From: Rhizobium sp. Root1220
GTDB lineage: Bacteria > Pseudomonadota > Alphaproteobacteria > Rhizobiales > Rhizobiaceae
DNA length: 64,000 nt
Direction: 5' to 3'
NCBI RefSeq assembly: GCF_001426265.1
Contig: NZ_LMDG01000007.1
Location: 3,470-67,469 of the forward strand
The position numbers and the translations under genes were made by a program. Shown one piece after another: positions 45,880 to 54,837 of this stretch (position 1 is the stretch's first letter; each line of letters starts with the position of its first letter). Under the pieces are notes generated by a model. That model was not told the origin of the DNA. It saw nothing but the letters and a program-made list of their open reading frames with translations, and did no database searches.

Positions 45880-47525
45880 GTCGCCGGCGGGTAGAGCAGG
45901 TCGACGATGTAGCTGGCGTCGAAGCGCGAATCGAGCATACCGTAGGTCGAACGCCAACCGCCTGCGAGGCGAGTTTCGATGAAGGCGTCGGCGATGCGCC
46001 CTGCGCCAAGGCGATAGAGTTCCGCGGCTCCGGCTGCGAGCGCCAGCTGTTCCACGAGAAGGCGGGCAGCCCCTTCGTCACGCTCGCAGAGCGCCATTGC
46101 GGCACGCAGCACGTCGATGGTCTTCTTGCCCGCCGGGCCGAGATCCCGTGCCAGACCTGCAAAGACCGTTTCGAAGAGATCCTTTCCACGGTTCAGGATG
46201 CGCAGCACATCGAGCGCCATGACATTGCCGGAGCCTTCCCAGATCGCATTGACCGGAGCCTCACGATAATGCCGGGCAATCGGGCGCTCCTCGATGTAGC
46301 CACTACCGCCGATGCACTCCATCGCCTCATAGATCAGCGCCGGTGCGATCTTGCAGCACCAGTACTTGGCAACCGGCGTCATGACCCTGGCATAGGCCGC
46401 CTCTTCGGCGCTGCCGCGTGCCTTGTCGAAGGCATCGGCAAGTCGGAAAGAAAGCGCCGTCGCGGCTGCGACGTCGAGGGCCATGTCGGCAAGCACGCGC
46501 GTCATGATCGGCTGGCTGACGAGCATCTTGCCGAAGACGCTGCGGCCGCGGGTGTGGTGGACGGCTTCCGCCAGCGATGCGCGCATGATGCCGGACGAGG
46601 CCAGCGCGCAGTCGAGGCGCGTCAACGTCACCATGTCGAGAATGGTGCGGATGCCGGCGTCAGAACCGCCGAGCAGGAAACCGAAGGTGTCGCTGAATTC
46701 GACTTCGGCCGAAGCGTTGGAGCGGTTGCCGACTTTGTCCTTGAGCCGCTGGAACTGCAGGCCGTTTGCGGAGCCGTCCTCCAGCAGCCGAGGTACGAGG
46801 AAGCAACCCATGCCGTCCTTGGTCTGCGCCAGCATGATGAATGCGTCGCTCATGGGCGCCGACATGAACCATTTGTGGCCGGACAGGCGGTAGATGCCTT
46901 CGCTTACCTTCTCGGCGCTCGTCGTGTTCGAGCGGACATCGGTACCGCCCTGTTTTTCCGTCATACCCATGCCGATCGTCACGGCCGACTTCTGCATGGC
47001 GGGCTTGTTGGCCGAATCGTATTTGCGAGAGAGAATCTTTGGCGCCCAGTCCTTCTGCACGGCAGGCGAGGCCGAAAGCGCGGCAACCGATGCGCTGGTC
47101 ATTGTAAGCGGGCAAAGGTGACCGGTTTCCAGCTGCGCCGTCAGATAGAAACGCGCCGCGCGAATCTTGTGGGCCTGATCCTTCGCTTCGGGATCCGCCT
47201 GCGGATCCCATACCGAGGAATGGAGACCAACCGACATCGAGCGACGCATGAGAGCGTGCCAGGCCGGATGGAACTCGACGACGTCAAGCCGCTCGCCGCG
47301 CGGGCCGTGCGTGCGCAGCTGCGGCGCGCCCTGATTGGCCATTCTGGCCAATTCCTGCGCCTCCGGCGAGGTTGCGTAGCGACCCATGTTGTCCAAGTCG
47401 TCACGGATGCCGCGCGGCAATGCGCCAGTCAGGTCGACGATCAGCGGATCGGACCTGTAGGCGTTGATACCAGACCAAAGGCTAGGCTGGTTGAGTTTAG
47501 CGAGTTTCTCTTCGGCGGGGGTCAT
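45876..47525 (-). CDS. AidB-like acyl-CoA dehydrogenase
   Basis: A 549-residue flavoprotein of the acyl-CoA dehydrogenase superfamily, AidB branch: GMGMTEKQGGTDVRSNTT in the middle domain, KWFMSAPMSDAF, and the C-terminal ECIGGSGYIEERPIARHYRE with AIWEGSGNVMALDVLR. The length and the MTEKQGGxDVRxNTT motif are as in E. coli AidB, a protein induced by alkylation damage that binds DNA. Whether the rhizobial protein does the same is not known. First gene of an aidB-like/GNAT transcript, divergent from pyrB. Confidence 0.88.
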   Translation of the reverse strand: MTPAEEKLAKLNQPSLWSGINAYRSDPLIVDLTGALPRGIRDDLDNMGRYATSPEAQELARMANQGAPQLRTHGPRGERLDVVEFHPAWHALMRRSMSVGLHSSVWDPQADPEAKDQAHKIRAARFYLTAQLETGHLCPLTMTSASVAALSASPAVQKDWAPKILSRKYDSANKPAMQKSAVTIGMGMTEKQGGTDVRSNTTSAEKVSEGIYRLSGHKWFMSAPMSDAFIMLAQTKDGMGCFLVPRLLEDGSANGLQFQRLKDKVGNRSNASAEVEFSDTFGFLLGGSDAGIRTILDMVTLTRLDCALASSGIMRASLAEAVHHTRGRSVFGKMLVSQPIMTRVLADMALDVAAATALSFRLADAFDKARGSAEEAAYARVMTPVAKYWCCKIAPALIYEAMECIGGSGYIEERPIARHYREAPVNAIWEGSGNVMALDVLRILNRGKDLFETVFAGLARDLGPAGKKTIDVLRAAMALCERDEGAARLLVEQLALAAGAAELYRLGAGRIADAFIETRLAGGWRSTYGMLDSRFDASYIVDLLYPPAT

Positions 47526-47706
47526 GAATCGCTTCTAGTGCAAGAGACAGGCAAAAGGAAACCGGAAGTTACGATTTCGAGTCACCCTGCTTTAGCGGAA
47601 TTCCGGCAAAATTGCAGTGGGACAGAGGCCTTTGCCCACAGCGCATGCTTGCCGCCGCCTCGCTCACTCTTTATAGAGCCCGCTGACGACAGCAAGAGGC
47701 AGGTTC

Positions 47707-48663
47707 ATGGTCTTCTTCCCCCACCGCCACCTCATCGGTATCAAAGGGCTCACAGAGCAGGATATCACCCTTCTCCTCGATAAAGCCGACGAGGCCGTCA
47801 AGATCAGCCGGCAGAGAGAAAAGAAGACGTCGACGCTGAGAGGCCTGACGCAAATCAATCTGTTCTTCGAGGCCTCGACGCGCACGCAAGCTTCGTTCGA
47901 GTTGGCCGGTAAGCGGCTCGGCGCCGACGTCATGAACATGTCGGTCGGCAATTCGTCGGTGAAAAAGGGCGAGACGCTGATCGATACGGCGATGACGCTC
48001 AACGCCATGCGGCCGGACGTGCTGGTGATCCGCCATTCGAGCGCCGGTGCTGCCGCCCTGCTCGCCCAGAAGGTCTCCTGCTCGGTGATCAATGCCGGCG
48101 ACGGCCAGCACGAGCATCCGACCCAGGCGCTGCTCGACGCCCTGACGATCCGCCGTGCCAGGGGCAAGCTCTCCCGCATCATCGTCGCAATCTGCGGCGA
48201 CGTGCTGCATTCGCGCGTGGCGCGGTCGAACATCCTGCTCCTCAACGCGATGGGCGCACGCGTCCGCGTCGTCGCGCCCGCAACCCTGCTACCGGCAGGC
48301 ATCGCCGACATGGGCGTCGAGGTCTTTCATTCGATGAAGGAAGGCCTGAAGGACGCGGACGTGGTGATGATGCTGCGCCTGCAGCGCGAGCGCATGTCCG
48401 GCGCTTTCGTGCCTTCGGTACGGGAATACTTCCACTTCTACGGGCTCGACGCCGAGACGCTGAAGGCGGCGAAGGATGATGCGCTGGTCATGCATCCGGG
48501 GCCGATGAACCGCGGCGTCGAGATTGCCTCCGAGGTCGCGGACGGGCCGCAGAGCGTGATTGCCGAACAGGTGGAAATGGGTGTCGCGGTCCGCATGGCC
48601 GTGATGGAGACGTTGCTTGTCTCGCAAAATCAGGGTCCTCGCACCGAAGGAGCCGGCGCATGA
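47707..48663 (+). CDS. pyrB: Aspartate carbamoyltransferase catalytic subunit
   Basis: A 318-residue enzyme that forms carbamoyl-aspartate, the first committed step of pyrimidine synthesis. Seen: the carbamoyl-phosphate site [27 protein letters not shown] and [15 protein letters not shown] precedes the ATG. It overlaps the pyrC-like gene by 4 bp. No pyrI regulatory gene is present; this fits the class A complexes in which PyrB needs a dihydroorotase-like partner. Confidence 0.97.
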   Translation: MVFFPHRHLIGIKGLTEQDITLLLDKADEAVKISRQREKKTSTLRGLTQINLFFEASTRTQASFELAGKRLGADVMNMSVGNSSVKKGETLIDTAMTLNAMRPDVLVIRHSSAGAAALLAQKVSCSVINAGDGQHEHPTQALLDALTIRRARGKLSRIIVAICGDVLHSRVARSNILLLNAMGARVRVVAPATLLPAGIADMGVEVFHSMKEGLKDADVVMMLRLQRERMSGAFVPSVREYFHFYGLDAETLKAAKDDALVMHPGPMNRGVEIASEVADGPQSVIAEQVEMGVAVRMAVMETLLVSQNQGPRTEGAGA

Positions 48664-49949
48664 GCAACTCGATCGTCCTCAAGAACGTTCGCATTGTCGA
48701 CCCGTCGCGGAACCTCGATGAAATGGGAACGATCGTCGTCAAGGATGGCGTGATCATCGCGTCGGGCAAGGACGCGCAGAACCAGCAAGCACCCGAAGGT
48801 GCGACGGTTCGTGACTGCACGGGGCTCGTCGCAGCGCCGGGCCTTGTCGATGCACGCGTGCATATTGGCGAACCTGGTGCCGAGCATCGCGAGACCATCG
48901 CGTCGGCAAGTCGGGCAGCAGCGACCGGCGGTGTCACCTCGATCATCATGATGCCGGATACAGATCCCGTCATTGACGACATCGCGCTCGTGGAGTTCGT
49001 CAAGAAGACGGCGAAGGACAAGGCGCTGGTGAACGTCTATCCGGCGGCGGCGATCACCAAGCATCTGGCCGGTGAAGAGATGACCGAGATCGGCATGCTG
49101 ATGGAAGCAGGCGCTGTCGCATTCACCGACGGCAGGTCCAGTGTGCACGACACGCAGGTTCTGCGCCGCGTCATGACCTACGCGCGCGAATTTGGCGCCG
49201 TGATCTCGTGCGAGACTCGAGACAAGTATCTCGGTGCTACCGGCGTCATGCACGAGGGACTGTTTGCAAGCTGGCTTGGGTTGGGGGGCATTCCCAAGGA
49301 AGCAGAATTGATACCGCTCGAACGTGACCTTCGCATCGCCAAGCTGACACGCGGCAATTATCACGCCGCCATGATCTCGGTACCGGAATCGGTCGAGGCG
49401 ATCGAACTCGCCAAGAGCCGCGGCGCGACTGTCACCTGCGGCATCTCCATCAACAATCTGGCGCTCAACGAGAACGACATCGGCGAGTATCGCACCTTCT
49501 TCAAGCTCTACCCGCCGCTGCGCTCGGAAGATGATCGCGTAGCGATGGTGGATGCACTGGCAAGGGGCGCAATCGACATCATCGTGTCGTCACATGATCC
49601 GCAGGACGTCGACACGAAGCGCCTGCCCTTCGGCGAGGCAGCGGATGGCGCAGTCGGTCTTGAGACGATGCTGGCGGCCGCCCTTCGTCTCTATCACAGC
49701 GATCAGGTGAGCTTGATGCGCCTTATCGACGCGATGTCGACACGTCCTGCTCAGATCTTCGGGCTCGATGCAGGAACGCTAAAGCCGGGTGCCAAGGCGG
49801 ACATCGCATTGATAGACTTGGACGAACCATGGCTTGTCTCAAAAGAGACGCTCCTGTCACGATCGAAGAATACACCCTTCGAGGATGCGCGCTTTAGCGG
49901 ACGGGCCGTTGCGACCTACGTCGCCGGCGAGCTCGTTCATCAGATATAA
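48660..49949 (+). CDS. Pseudo-dihydroorotase (PyrC'-like) partner of PyrB
   Basis: A 429-residue amidohydrolase-fold protein related to dihydroorotase, but the metal and catalytic residues are lost. The HxH motif of active enzymes (PGLxDxHVH) reads [14 protein letters not shown]; the HAED motif reads CETR; the third His (YHVAHVST) is Met in YHAAMISV; and TDHAPH reads SSHDPQ. Pseudomonas-type PyrC' proteins show the same kind of loss and serve as structural subunits for ATCase. Translational coupling to pyrB (ATGA) supports that role. A working dihydroorotase should be encoded elsewhere in the genome. Confidence 0.88.
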   Translation: MSNSIVLKNVRIVDPSRNLDEMGTIVVKDGVIIASGKDAQNQQAPEGATVRDCTGLVAAPGLVDARVHIGEPGAEHRETIASASRAAATGGVTSIIMMPDTDPVIDDIALVEFVKKTAKDKALVNVYPAAAITKHLAGEEMTEIGMLMEAGAVAFTDGRSSVHDTQVLRRVMTYAREFGAVISCETRDKYLGATGVMHEGLFASWLGLGGIPKEAELIPLERDLRIAKLTRGNYHAAMISVPESVEAIELAKSRGATVTCGISINNLALNENDIGEYRTFFKLYPPLRSEDDRVAMVDALARGAIDIIVSSHDPQDVDTKRLPFGEAADGAVGLETMLAAALRLYHSDQVSLMRLIDAMSTRPAQIFGLDAGTLKPGAKADIALIDLDEPWLVSKETLLSRSKNTPFEDARFSGRAVATYVAGELVHQI

Positions 49950-49977
49950 GGCACAGAAGACGGACTAAGAGGGGAAT

Positions 49978-50598
49978 ATGGTCTCTGATCTCATGACGTG
50001 GCAGATCACGCTGCCGATCGCACTCGTCGCAGCCGTTATCGGGTATCTGCTCGGCTCCATCCCCTTTGGACTGTTGCTGACCCGTGCGGCCGGTCTTGGC
50101 GATGTGCGCAGCATCGGTTCCGGCAATATCGGCGCAACCAACGTGCTGCGAACCGGCAACAAGAAGCTTGCCGCCGCGACCCTGTTGCTTGATGCGCTGA
50201 AAGCATCCGCTGCAGCATGGATCGTCGGCTATCTCTTCGGTGCTGAAGCGGCGCTGATCGCCGGCTTGTTCGCGTTCCTGGGGCACCTGTTCCCGGTGTG
50301 GATCGGTTTCAAGGGCGGCAAGGGTGTGGCAACCTATATCGGCACGCTGCTTGGCGTTGCGCCGGTTATGGTGCTTGTCTTCGCCGCGGTCTGGCTCGCG
50401 ACGGCGTTGACGACGCGGTACTCGTCGCTTTCAGCGCTGGTTGCAATGCTTGTCATTCCGGTTGCATTGTGGATACTAGGCGCAGAAAAGGTTGCAGCTG
50501 TGATGGCGATCATGAGTGCAATTTCCTACTGGAAGCACAAAGCCAACATCGCCCGCCTGATGAGCGGGACTGAAAGCAAGATCGGGGCTAAGGGATAG
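49978..50598 (+). CDS. plsY: Glycerol-3-phosphate acyltransferase PlsY
   Basis: A 206-residue polytopic membrane enzyme that transfers an acyl group from acyl-phosphate to glycerol-3-phosphate, starting phospholipid synthesis. Seen: [50 protein letters not shown], the three cytoplasmic active-site motifs of the family. AGAGGGGA precedes the ATG. Between the pyrC' gene and dprA, spaced 28 and 1 bp. Confidence 0.96.
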   Translation: MVSDLMTWQITLPIALVAAVIGYLLGSIPFGLLLTRAAGLGDVRSIGSGNIGATNVLRTGNKKLAAATLLLDALKASAAAWIVGYLFGAEAALIAGLFAFLGHLFPVWIGFKGGKGVATYIGTLLGVAPVMVLVFAAVWLATALTTRYSSLSALVAMLVIPVALWILGAEKVAAVMAIMSAISYWKHKANIARLMSGTESKIGAKG

Positions 50599-50599
50599 A

Positions 50600-51745
50600 A
50601 TGGACGCACTCAGCGCAAGGCCAAGAGGAATTGCGCTGACGGAACGGCAACGGATCGCGTGGCTGCGCCTCATCCGTTCAGACAACGTCGGGCCCGCGAC
50701 CTTTCGCGATCTGATCAACCATTTCGGTTCAGCGGAGGCAGCCTTGGCGGCACTTCCCGAGCTTTCGGCACGAGGCGGTGCCACACGGGCGATCAGGATC
50801 GCAACCGACGGCGAGGCGCACCGGGAATTGGAAATCGCCAACAAATTCGGCGCGCGTTTCGTCGGCATCGGCGAACCCGAATATCCGACAACATTAAAGC
50901 AGATCGACGGCGCACCACCCCTCCTCGCGGTCAAGGGCGACCTCGCGATATCGTCGCAACCGGCAGCCGGTGTTGTGGGCTCCCGAAATGCATCCATCAG
51001 CGGCGCCAAGTTTGCAGCGATGATTGCACGCGACTGCGGGCGCGCAGGCTACGCGATCGTATCCGGTCTTGCCCGCGGCATAGATACGGCGGCCCATCGG
51101 GCGAGCCTCGATACAGGAACGATCGCCGCGATGGCCGGCGGACTGGACCAGCCATACCCGCCGGAAAATGCCGGCTTGCTCGAAGAGATCTGGAGCGGCA
51201 ACGGCCTGGCCGTCAGTGAGATGCCGTTTGGGTGGGAACCCCGCGCACGTGACTTTCCTCGTCGAAACCGGCTGATAGCGGGCATTGCGCTCGGCGTTGT
51301 TGTCGTGGAAGCGGCGACACGCTCTGGTTCCCTGATCACCGCAAGGCTCGCGGGCGATTTTGGACGGCTGGTGTTTGCCGTGCCGGGTTCACCGCTCGAT
51401 CCGCGCTGTCACGGCACCAACGGTCTGCTGAAGGACGGCGCAATGATTGTCACGGCGGCGGGCGATGTCGTAGAGGCTCTCGCGCCGATTTCACAGCTCG
51501 AGCTGTTTTCGATGCCCGTTGCCGAAGAGCCGGAACGCGGCGGCGCGCCGATCATGCCGGCCGTTGAATCCGATCGCGCCAGGATCGCCGACGCGCTTGG
51601 CCCAACTCCCGTCGAGATTGACGACATCATCCGCCATACCGGCATTGCAGCATCGTCTGTCTATCTTGTGCTTCTGGAACTTGATCTTGCCGGCCGTCTG
51701 CATCGGCACGCTGGCGGGTTCGTCTCCCTTGCGATGGACGCATGA
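50600..51745 (+). CDS. dprA: DNA-processing protein DprA (Smf)
   Basis: A 381-residue protein that loads RecA on incoming single-stranded DNA during transformation. It has the N-terminal SAM-like domain, the Rossmann core ([53 protein letters not shown]) and the C-terminal winged helix ([20 protein letters not shown]). Starts 1 bp after plsY. Confidence 0.95.
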   Translation: MDALSARPRGIALTERQRIAWLRLIRSDNVGPATFRDLINHFGSAEAALAALPELSARGGATRAIRIATDGEAHRELEIANKFGARFVGIGEPEYPTTLKQIDGAPPLLAVKGDLAISSQPAAGVVGSRNASISGAKFAAMIARDCGRAGYAIVSGLARGIDTAAHRASLDTGTIAAMAGGLDQPYPPENAGLLEEIWSGNGLAVSEMPFGWEPRARDFPRRNRLIAGIALGVVVVEAATRSGSLITARLAGDFGRLVFAVPGSPLDPRCHGTNGLLKDGAMIVTAAGDVVEALAPISQLELFSMPVAEEPERGGAPIMPAVESDRARIADALGPTPVEIDDIIRHTGIAASSVYLVLLELDLAGRLHRHAGGFVSLAMDA

Positions 51746-51750
51746 GCCAT

Positions 51751-51930
51751 TTACATGCGGGCATGCAGATCACCCGCCTCGACATAGGCCATTTCTATCA
51801 GATAGCAAAGCATGTCGGCGTTCTCCCTTTCCGCCACCTGCCGCAACTCAGCGAGCATCTGCTTGACGAAAGCGATGTTCTCACGAGCGCTCGAGCGCCC
51901 GGTATCCTTCTTTGCGAACTTCGCCACCAT
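51751..51930 (-). CDS. Small 59-residue helical protein
   Basis: Read directly from the sequence. The product starts MVAKFAKKDTGRSSAREN and continues IAFVKQMLAELRQVAE, then ADMLCYLIEMAYVEAGDL, a basic N-terminus followed by two amphipathic helices. It is antisense to no known gene and lies convergent to dprA with 5 bp between stops. I recall similar short proteins annotated next to dprA in rhizobia. No strong ribosome binding site is seen. Function unknown. Confidence 0.65.
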   Translation of the reverse strand: MVAKFAKKDTGRSSARENIAFVKQMLAELRQVAERENADMLCYLIEMAYVEAGDLHARM

Positions 51931-52183
51931 GGATTAATCTCTGGGAAGGAGAAAAGCTGGCTTGCGGCCAACACGAACCTAACTCAGAAAACGATAACGC
52001 ATTTATCATAAATTGCAATATGTCTTATATCTCGCATTGGTTGCATCACGTTGCAAACCGTAAAAATGCTAGCAAGCCACTTGACCGAAACGATTTCACT
52101 GTCCATGTCGGAGAACCGGTTAGCATGACACGGCGGCGTTTTTGTCTGCTTATCCGCCTGCCGACACCCTTTTTTAGAGAATC

Positions 52184-54835
52184 ATGATGAATGTTGTAGT
52201 GGTGGAATCGCCTGCCAAGGCAAAGACGATCAACAAGTATCTGGGACCCGGATACAAGGTGCTCGCCTCCTTCGGCCACGTTCGCGATCTACCTGCCAAG
52301 GACGGTTCGGTACTTCCCGACCAGGATTTCGAAATGCTCTGGGAGGTCGACAGCGCCTCGGCCAAGCGCATGAAGGATATCGCCGACGCGGTGAAATCCT
52401 CCGACGGCCTGTTCCTTGCGACCGACCCGGATCGCGAAGGTGAAGCGATTTCATGGCACGTGCTAGACATGCTGAACAAGAAGCGCGTCCTGAACGGCAA
52501 AACCGTCAAACGGGTGGTTTTCAACGCGATCACCAAGAAGGCCGTGCTCGATGCGATGGCCGACCCGCGTGATATCGACGTGCCACTGGTCGACGCCTAC
52601 CTTGCGCGACGCGCCCTCGACTACCTCGTCGGCTTCAACCTGTCTCCCGTGCTTTGGCGCAAGCTGCCCGGCGCACGCTCGGCGGGACGTGTCCAGTCCG
52701 TTGCCCTGCGCCTTGTCTGCGACCGTGAGTCGGAGATCGAACGCTTCATATCCGAAGAATACTGGAACATCTCGGCGCTGCTGAAGACGCCGCGCGGTGA
52801 CGAATTCCAAGCCAAGCTGGTTGCGGCAAATGGCAAGCGGTTGCAGGCGCGTTCGATCGGGAACGGCGACGATGCCGGCAGTCTGAAGGCCCTGCTTGAA
52901 GGCGCTTCCTATGTCGTCGATACGGTCGAGGCAAAGCCCGTAAAACGCAACCCCGGACCACCGTTCACCACCTCCACATTGCAGCAGGCCGCCTCGTCCA
53001 AGCTGGGCTTTTCGGCTTCGCGCACAATGCAGGTCGCACAGAAGCTTTACGAAGGCTTCGACATCGGCGGCGAGACCGTCGGTTTGATCACCTATATGAG
53101 AACCGACGGCGTACAGATGGCGCCCGAAGCGATCGATGCGGCGCGAGACGCCATTGTCGATCAGTTCGGCCAGCGTTATCTGCCGGAGAAAGCGCGTTTC
53201 TATTCGACCAAGGCCAAGAATGCACAGGAAGCCCACGAGGCGATCCGTCCGACGGATTTCAATCGCTCTCCGGATCGTGTGCGTCAGTATCTCGATGCCG
53301 ACCAGGTCAGGCTTTATGACCTGATCTGGAAGCGCGGCATTGCCAGCCAGATGGCGTCGGCCGAGATCGAGCGCACTACGGCCGAGATCACTGCTGACAA
53401 CAACGGCGAGAAGGCCGGCCTTCGCGCTGTCGGTTCGGTCATTCGCTTCGATGGCTTCATTGCCGCCTACACAGACCAGAAGGAAGACGGCGAACAGAGC
53501 GACGATGGCGACGAGGATGGCCGCCTGCCGGAGATCAATGCCCGCGAAAACCTTGCCAAGCAGAAGATCAATTCGACACAGCACTTCACCGAACCGCCGC
53601 CGCGCTATTCGGAAGCCACCCTTATCAAGAAGATGGAAGAACTCGGCATCGGTCGCCCTTCCACTTACGCGGCTACGCTGGCAACACTGCGTGACCGAGA
53701 GTATGTGACAATCGACAAGCGCAAGCTGATCCCGCAAGCCAAGGGCCGACTGGTGACGGCTTTCCTCGAAAGCTTCTTCACCAAGTACGTCGAGTACGAC
53801 TTCACGGCCGATCTGGAGGAGAAGCTCGACCGGATTTCGGCTGGCGAACTGAACTGGAAGCAGGTGCTGCGCGATTTCTGGAAGGATTTCTTCTCCCAGA
53901 TCGAAGACACCAAGGAACTGCGCGTCACCAACGTTCTCGACTCGCTCAACGAAGCGCTGGCACCCCTTGTCTTCCCGAAGCGCGAGGATGGCGGCGATCC
54001 GCGAATCTGTCAGGTTTGCGGCACCGGCAACCTTTCGTTGAAGCTTGGCAAATACGGCGCGTTCGTCGGTTGCTCGAACTATCCTGAGTGCAATTATACG
54101 CGGCAGCTTTCTTCAGAGGGTGGCGCGGAGGCCGACGGCGGAGGCCTCAACGAACCAAAGAACCTGGGCACCGACCCGGTGACTGGCGAGGAACTGACGC
54201 TGCGCTCAGGCCGCTTCGGTCCTTATATCCAGCGCGGCGACGGCAAAGAGGCGAAGCGCGCCTCGTTGCCGAAGGGGTGGAAACCTGAAGACATCGACTA
54301 CGAAAAGGCGATGGCGCTGATTTCGCTACCCCGCGATATCGGCAAGCATCCGGAATCAGGCAAGATGATCTCGTCGGGAATCGGGCGCTACGGACCGTTC
54401 CTTTTGCACGACGGCTCATACGCCAATCTCGAGACAGTCGAGGACGTCTTCTCGGTCGGGCTCAACCGTGCGGTGACCGTGATCGCCGAGAAGGCGAGCA
54501 AAGGGCCAGGTGGACGAACGGCTGCTGTTGCGTTGAAGGAACTCGGCGACCATCCGGATGGCGGCGGCGCAATTACCGTGCGCGACGGCAAATACGGCCC
54601 CTACGTCAACTGGGGCAAGGTCAATGCAACGCTGCCGAAGGGCACCGACCCGCAAGGCCTGACCGTCGAGGAGGCACTGGTGCTGATCGCTGCCAAGGCC
54701 GGCAAGCCGCCTGTTGCCAAGGGCAAAGCGAAGCCCAAAGCCAAGGCGGCGGCAACCGACACCAAAGCCACGAAGACGGCGGCAAAACCCAAAGCGACGA
54801 AAGCCAAGGCGCCCGCGAAATCGAAGAAGAGCTGA
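52184..54835 (+). CDS. topA: DNA topoisomerase I
   Basis: An 883-residue type IA topoisomerase that relaxes negative supercoils. The toprim domain is at the start (VVVESPAKAKTI, FLATDPDREGEAISWH), the active-site Tyr is about residue 304 in GLITYMRTDG, followed by GRPSTYAATL. The C-terminus has one four-Cys zinc ribbon (CQVCG...CSNYPECNY), repeats of the KYGPY/RFGPYIQRG type, and a Lys/Ala-rich tail of about 40 residues. The ATG may be 52184 or 52187. Confidence 0.97.
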   Translation: MMNVVVVESPAKAKTINKYLGPGYKVLASFGHVRDLPAKDGSVLPDQDFEMLWEVDSASAKRMKDIADAVKSSDGLFLATDPDREGEAISWHVLDMLNKKRVLNGKTVKRVVFNAITKKAVLDAMADPRDIDVPLVDAYLARRALDYLVGFNLSPVLWRKLPGARSAGRVQSVALRLVCDRESEIERFISEEYWNISALLKTPRGDEFQAKLVAANGKRLQARSIGNGDDAGSLKALLEGASYVVDTVEAKPVKRNPGPPFTTSTLQQAASSKLGFSASRTMQVAQKLYEGFDIGGETVGLITYMRTDGVQMAPEAIDAARDAIVDQFGQRYLPEKARFYSTKAKNAQEAHEAIRPTDFNRSPDRVRQYLDADQVRLYDLIWKRGIASQMASAEIERTTAEITADNNGEKAGLRAVGSVIRFDGFIAAYTDQKEDGEQSDDGDEDGRLPEINARENLAKQKINSTQHFTEPPPRYSEATLIKKMEELGIGRPSTYAATLATLRDREYVTIDKRKLIPQAKGRLVTAFLESFFTKYVEYDFTADLEEKLDRISAGELNWKQVLRDFWKDFFSQIEDTKELRVTNVLDSLNEALAPLVFPKREDGGDPRICQVCGTGNLSLKLGKYGAFVGCSNYPECNYTRQLSSEGGAEADGGGLNEPKNLGTDPVTGEELTLRSGRFGPYIQRGDGKEAKRASLPKGWKPEDIDYEKAMALISLPRDIGKHPESGKMISSGIGRYGPFLLHDGSYANLETVEDVFSVGLNRAVTVIAEKASKGPGGRTAAVALKELGDHPDGGGAITVRDGKYGPYVNWGKVNATLPKGTDPQGLTVEEALVLIAAKAGKPPVAKGKAKPKAKAAATDTKATKTAAKPKATKAKAPAKSKKS

Positions 54836-54837
54836 GA

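Noticed and set aside
46269..47783. 504-codon plus-strand frame opposite the AidB-like gene
   Set aside because: It is a shadow of the acyl-CoA dehydrogenase frame, with Arg/His-rich, non-protein-like composition.
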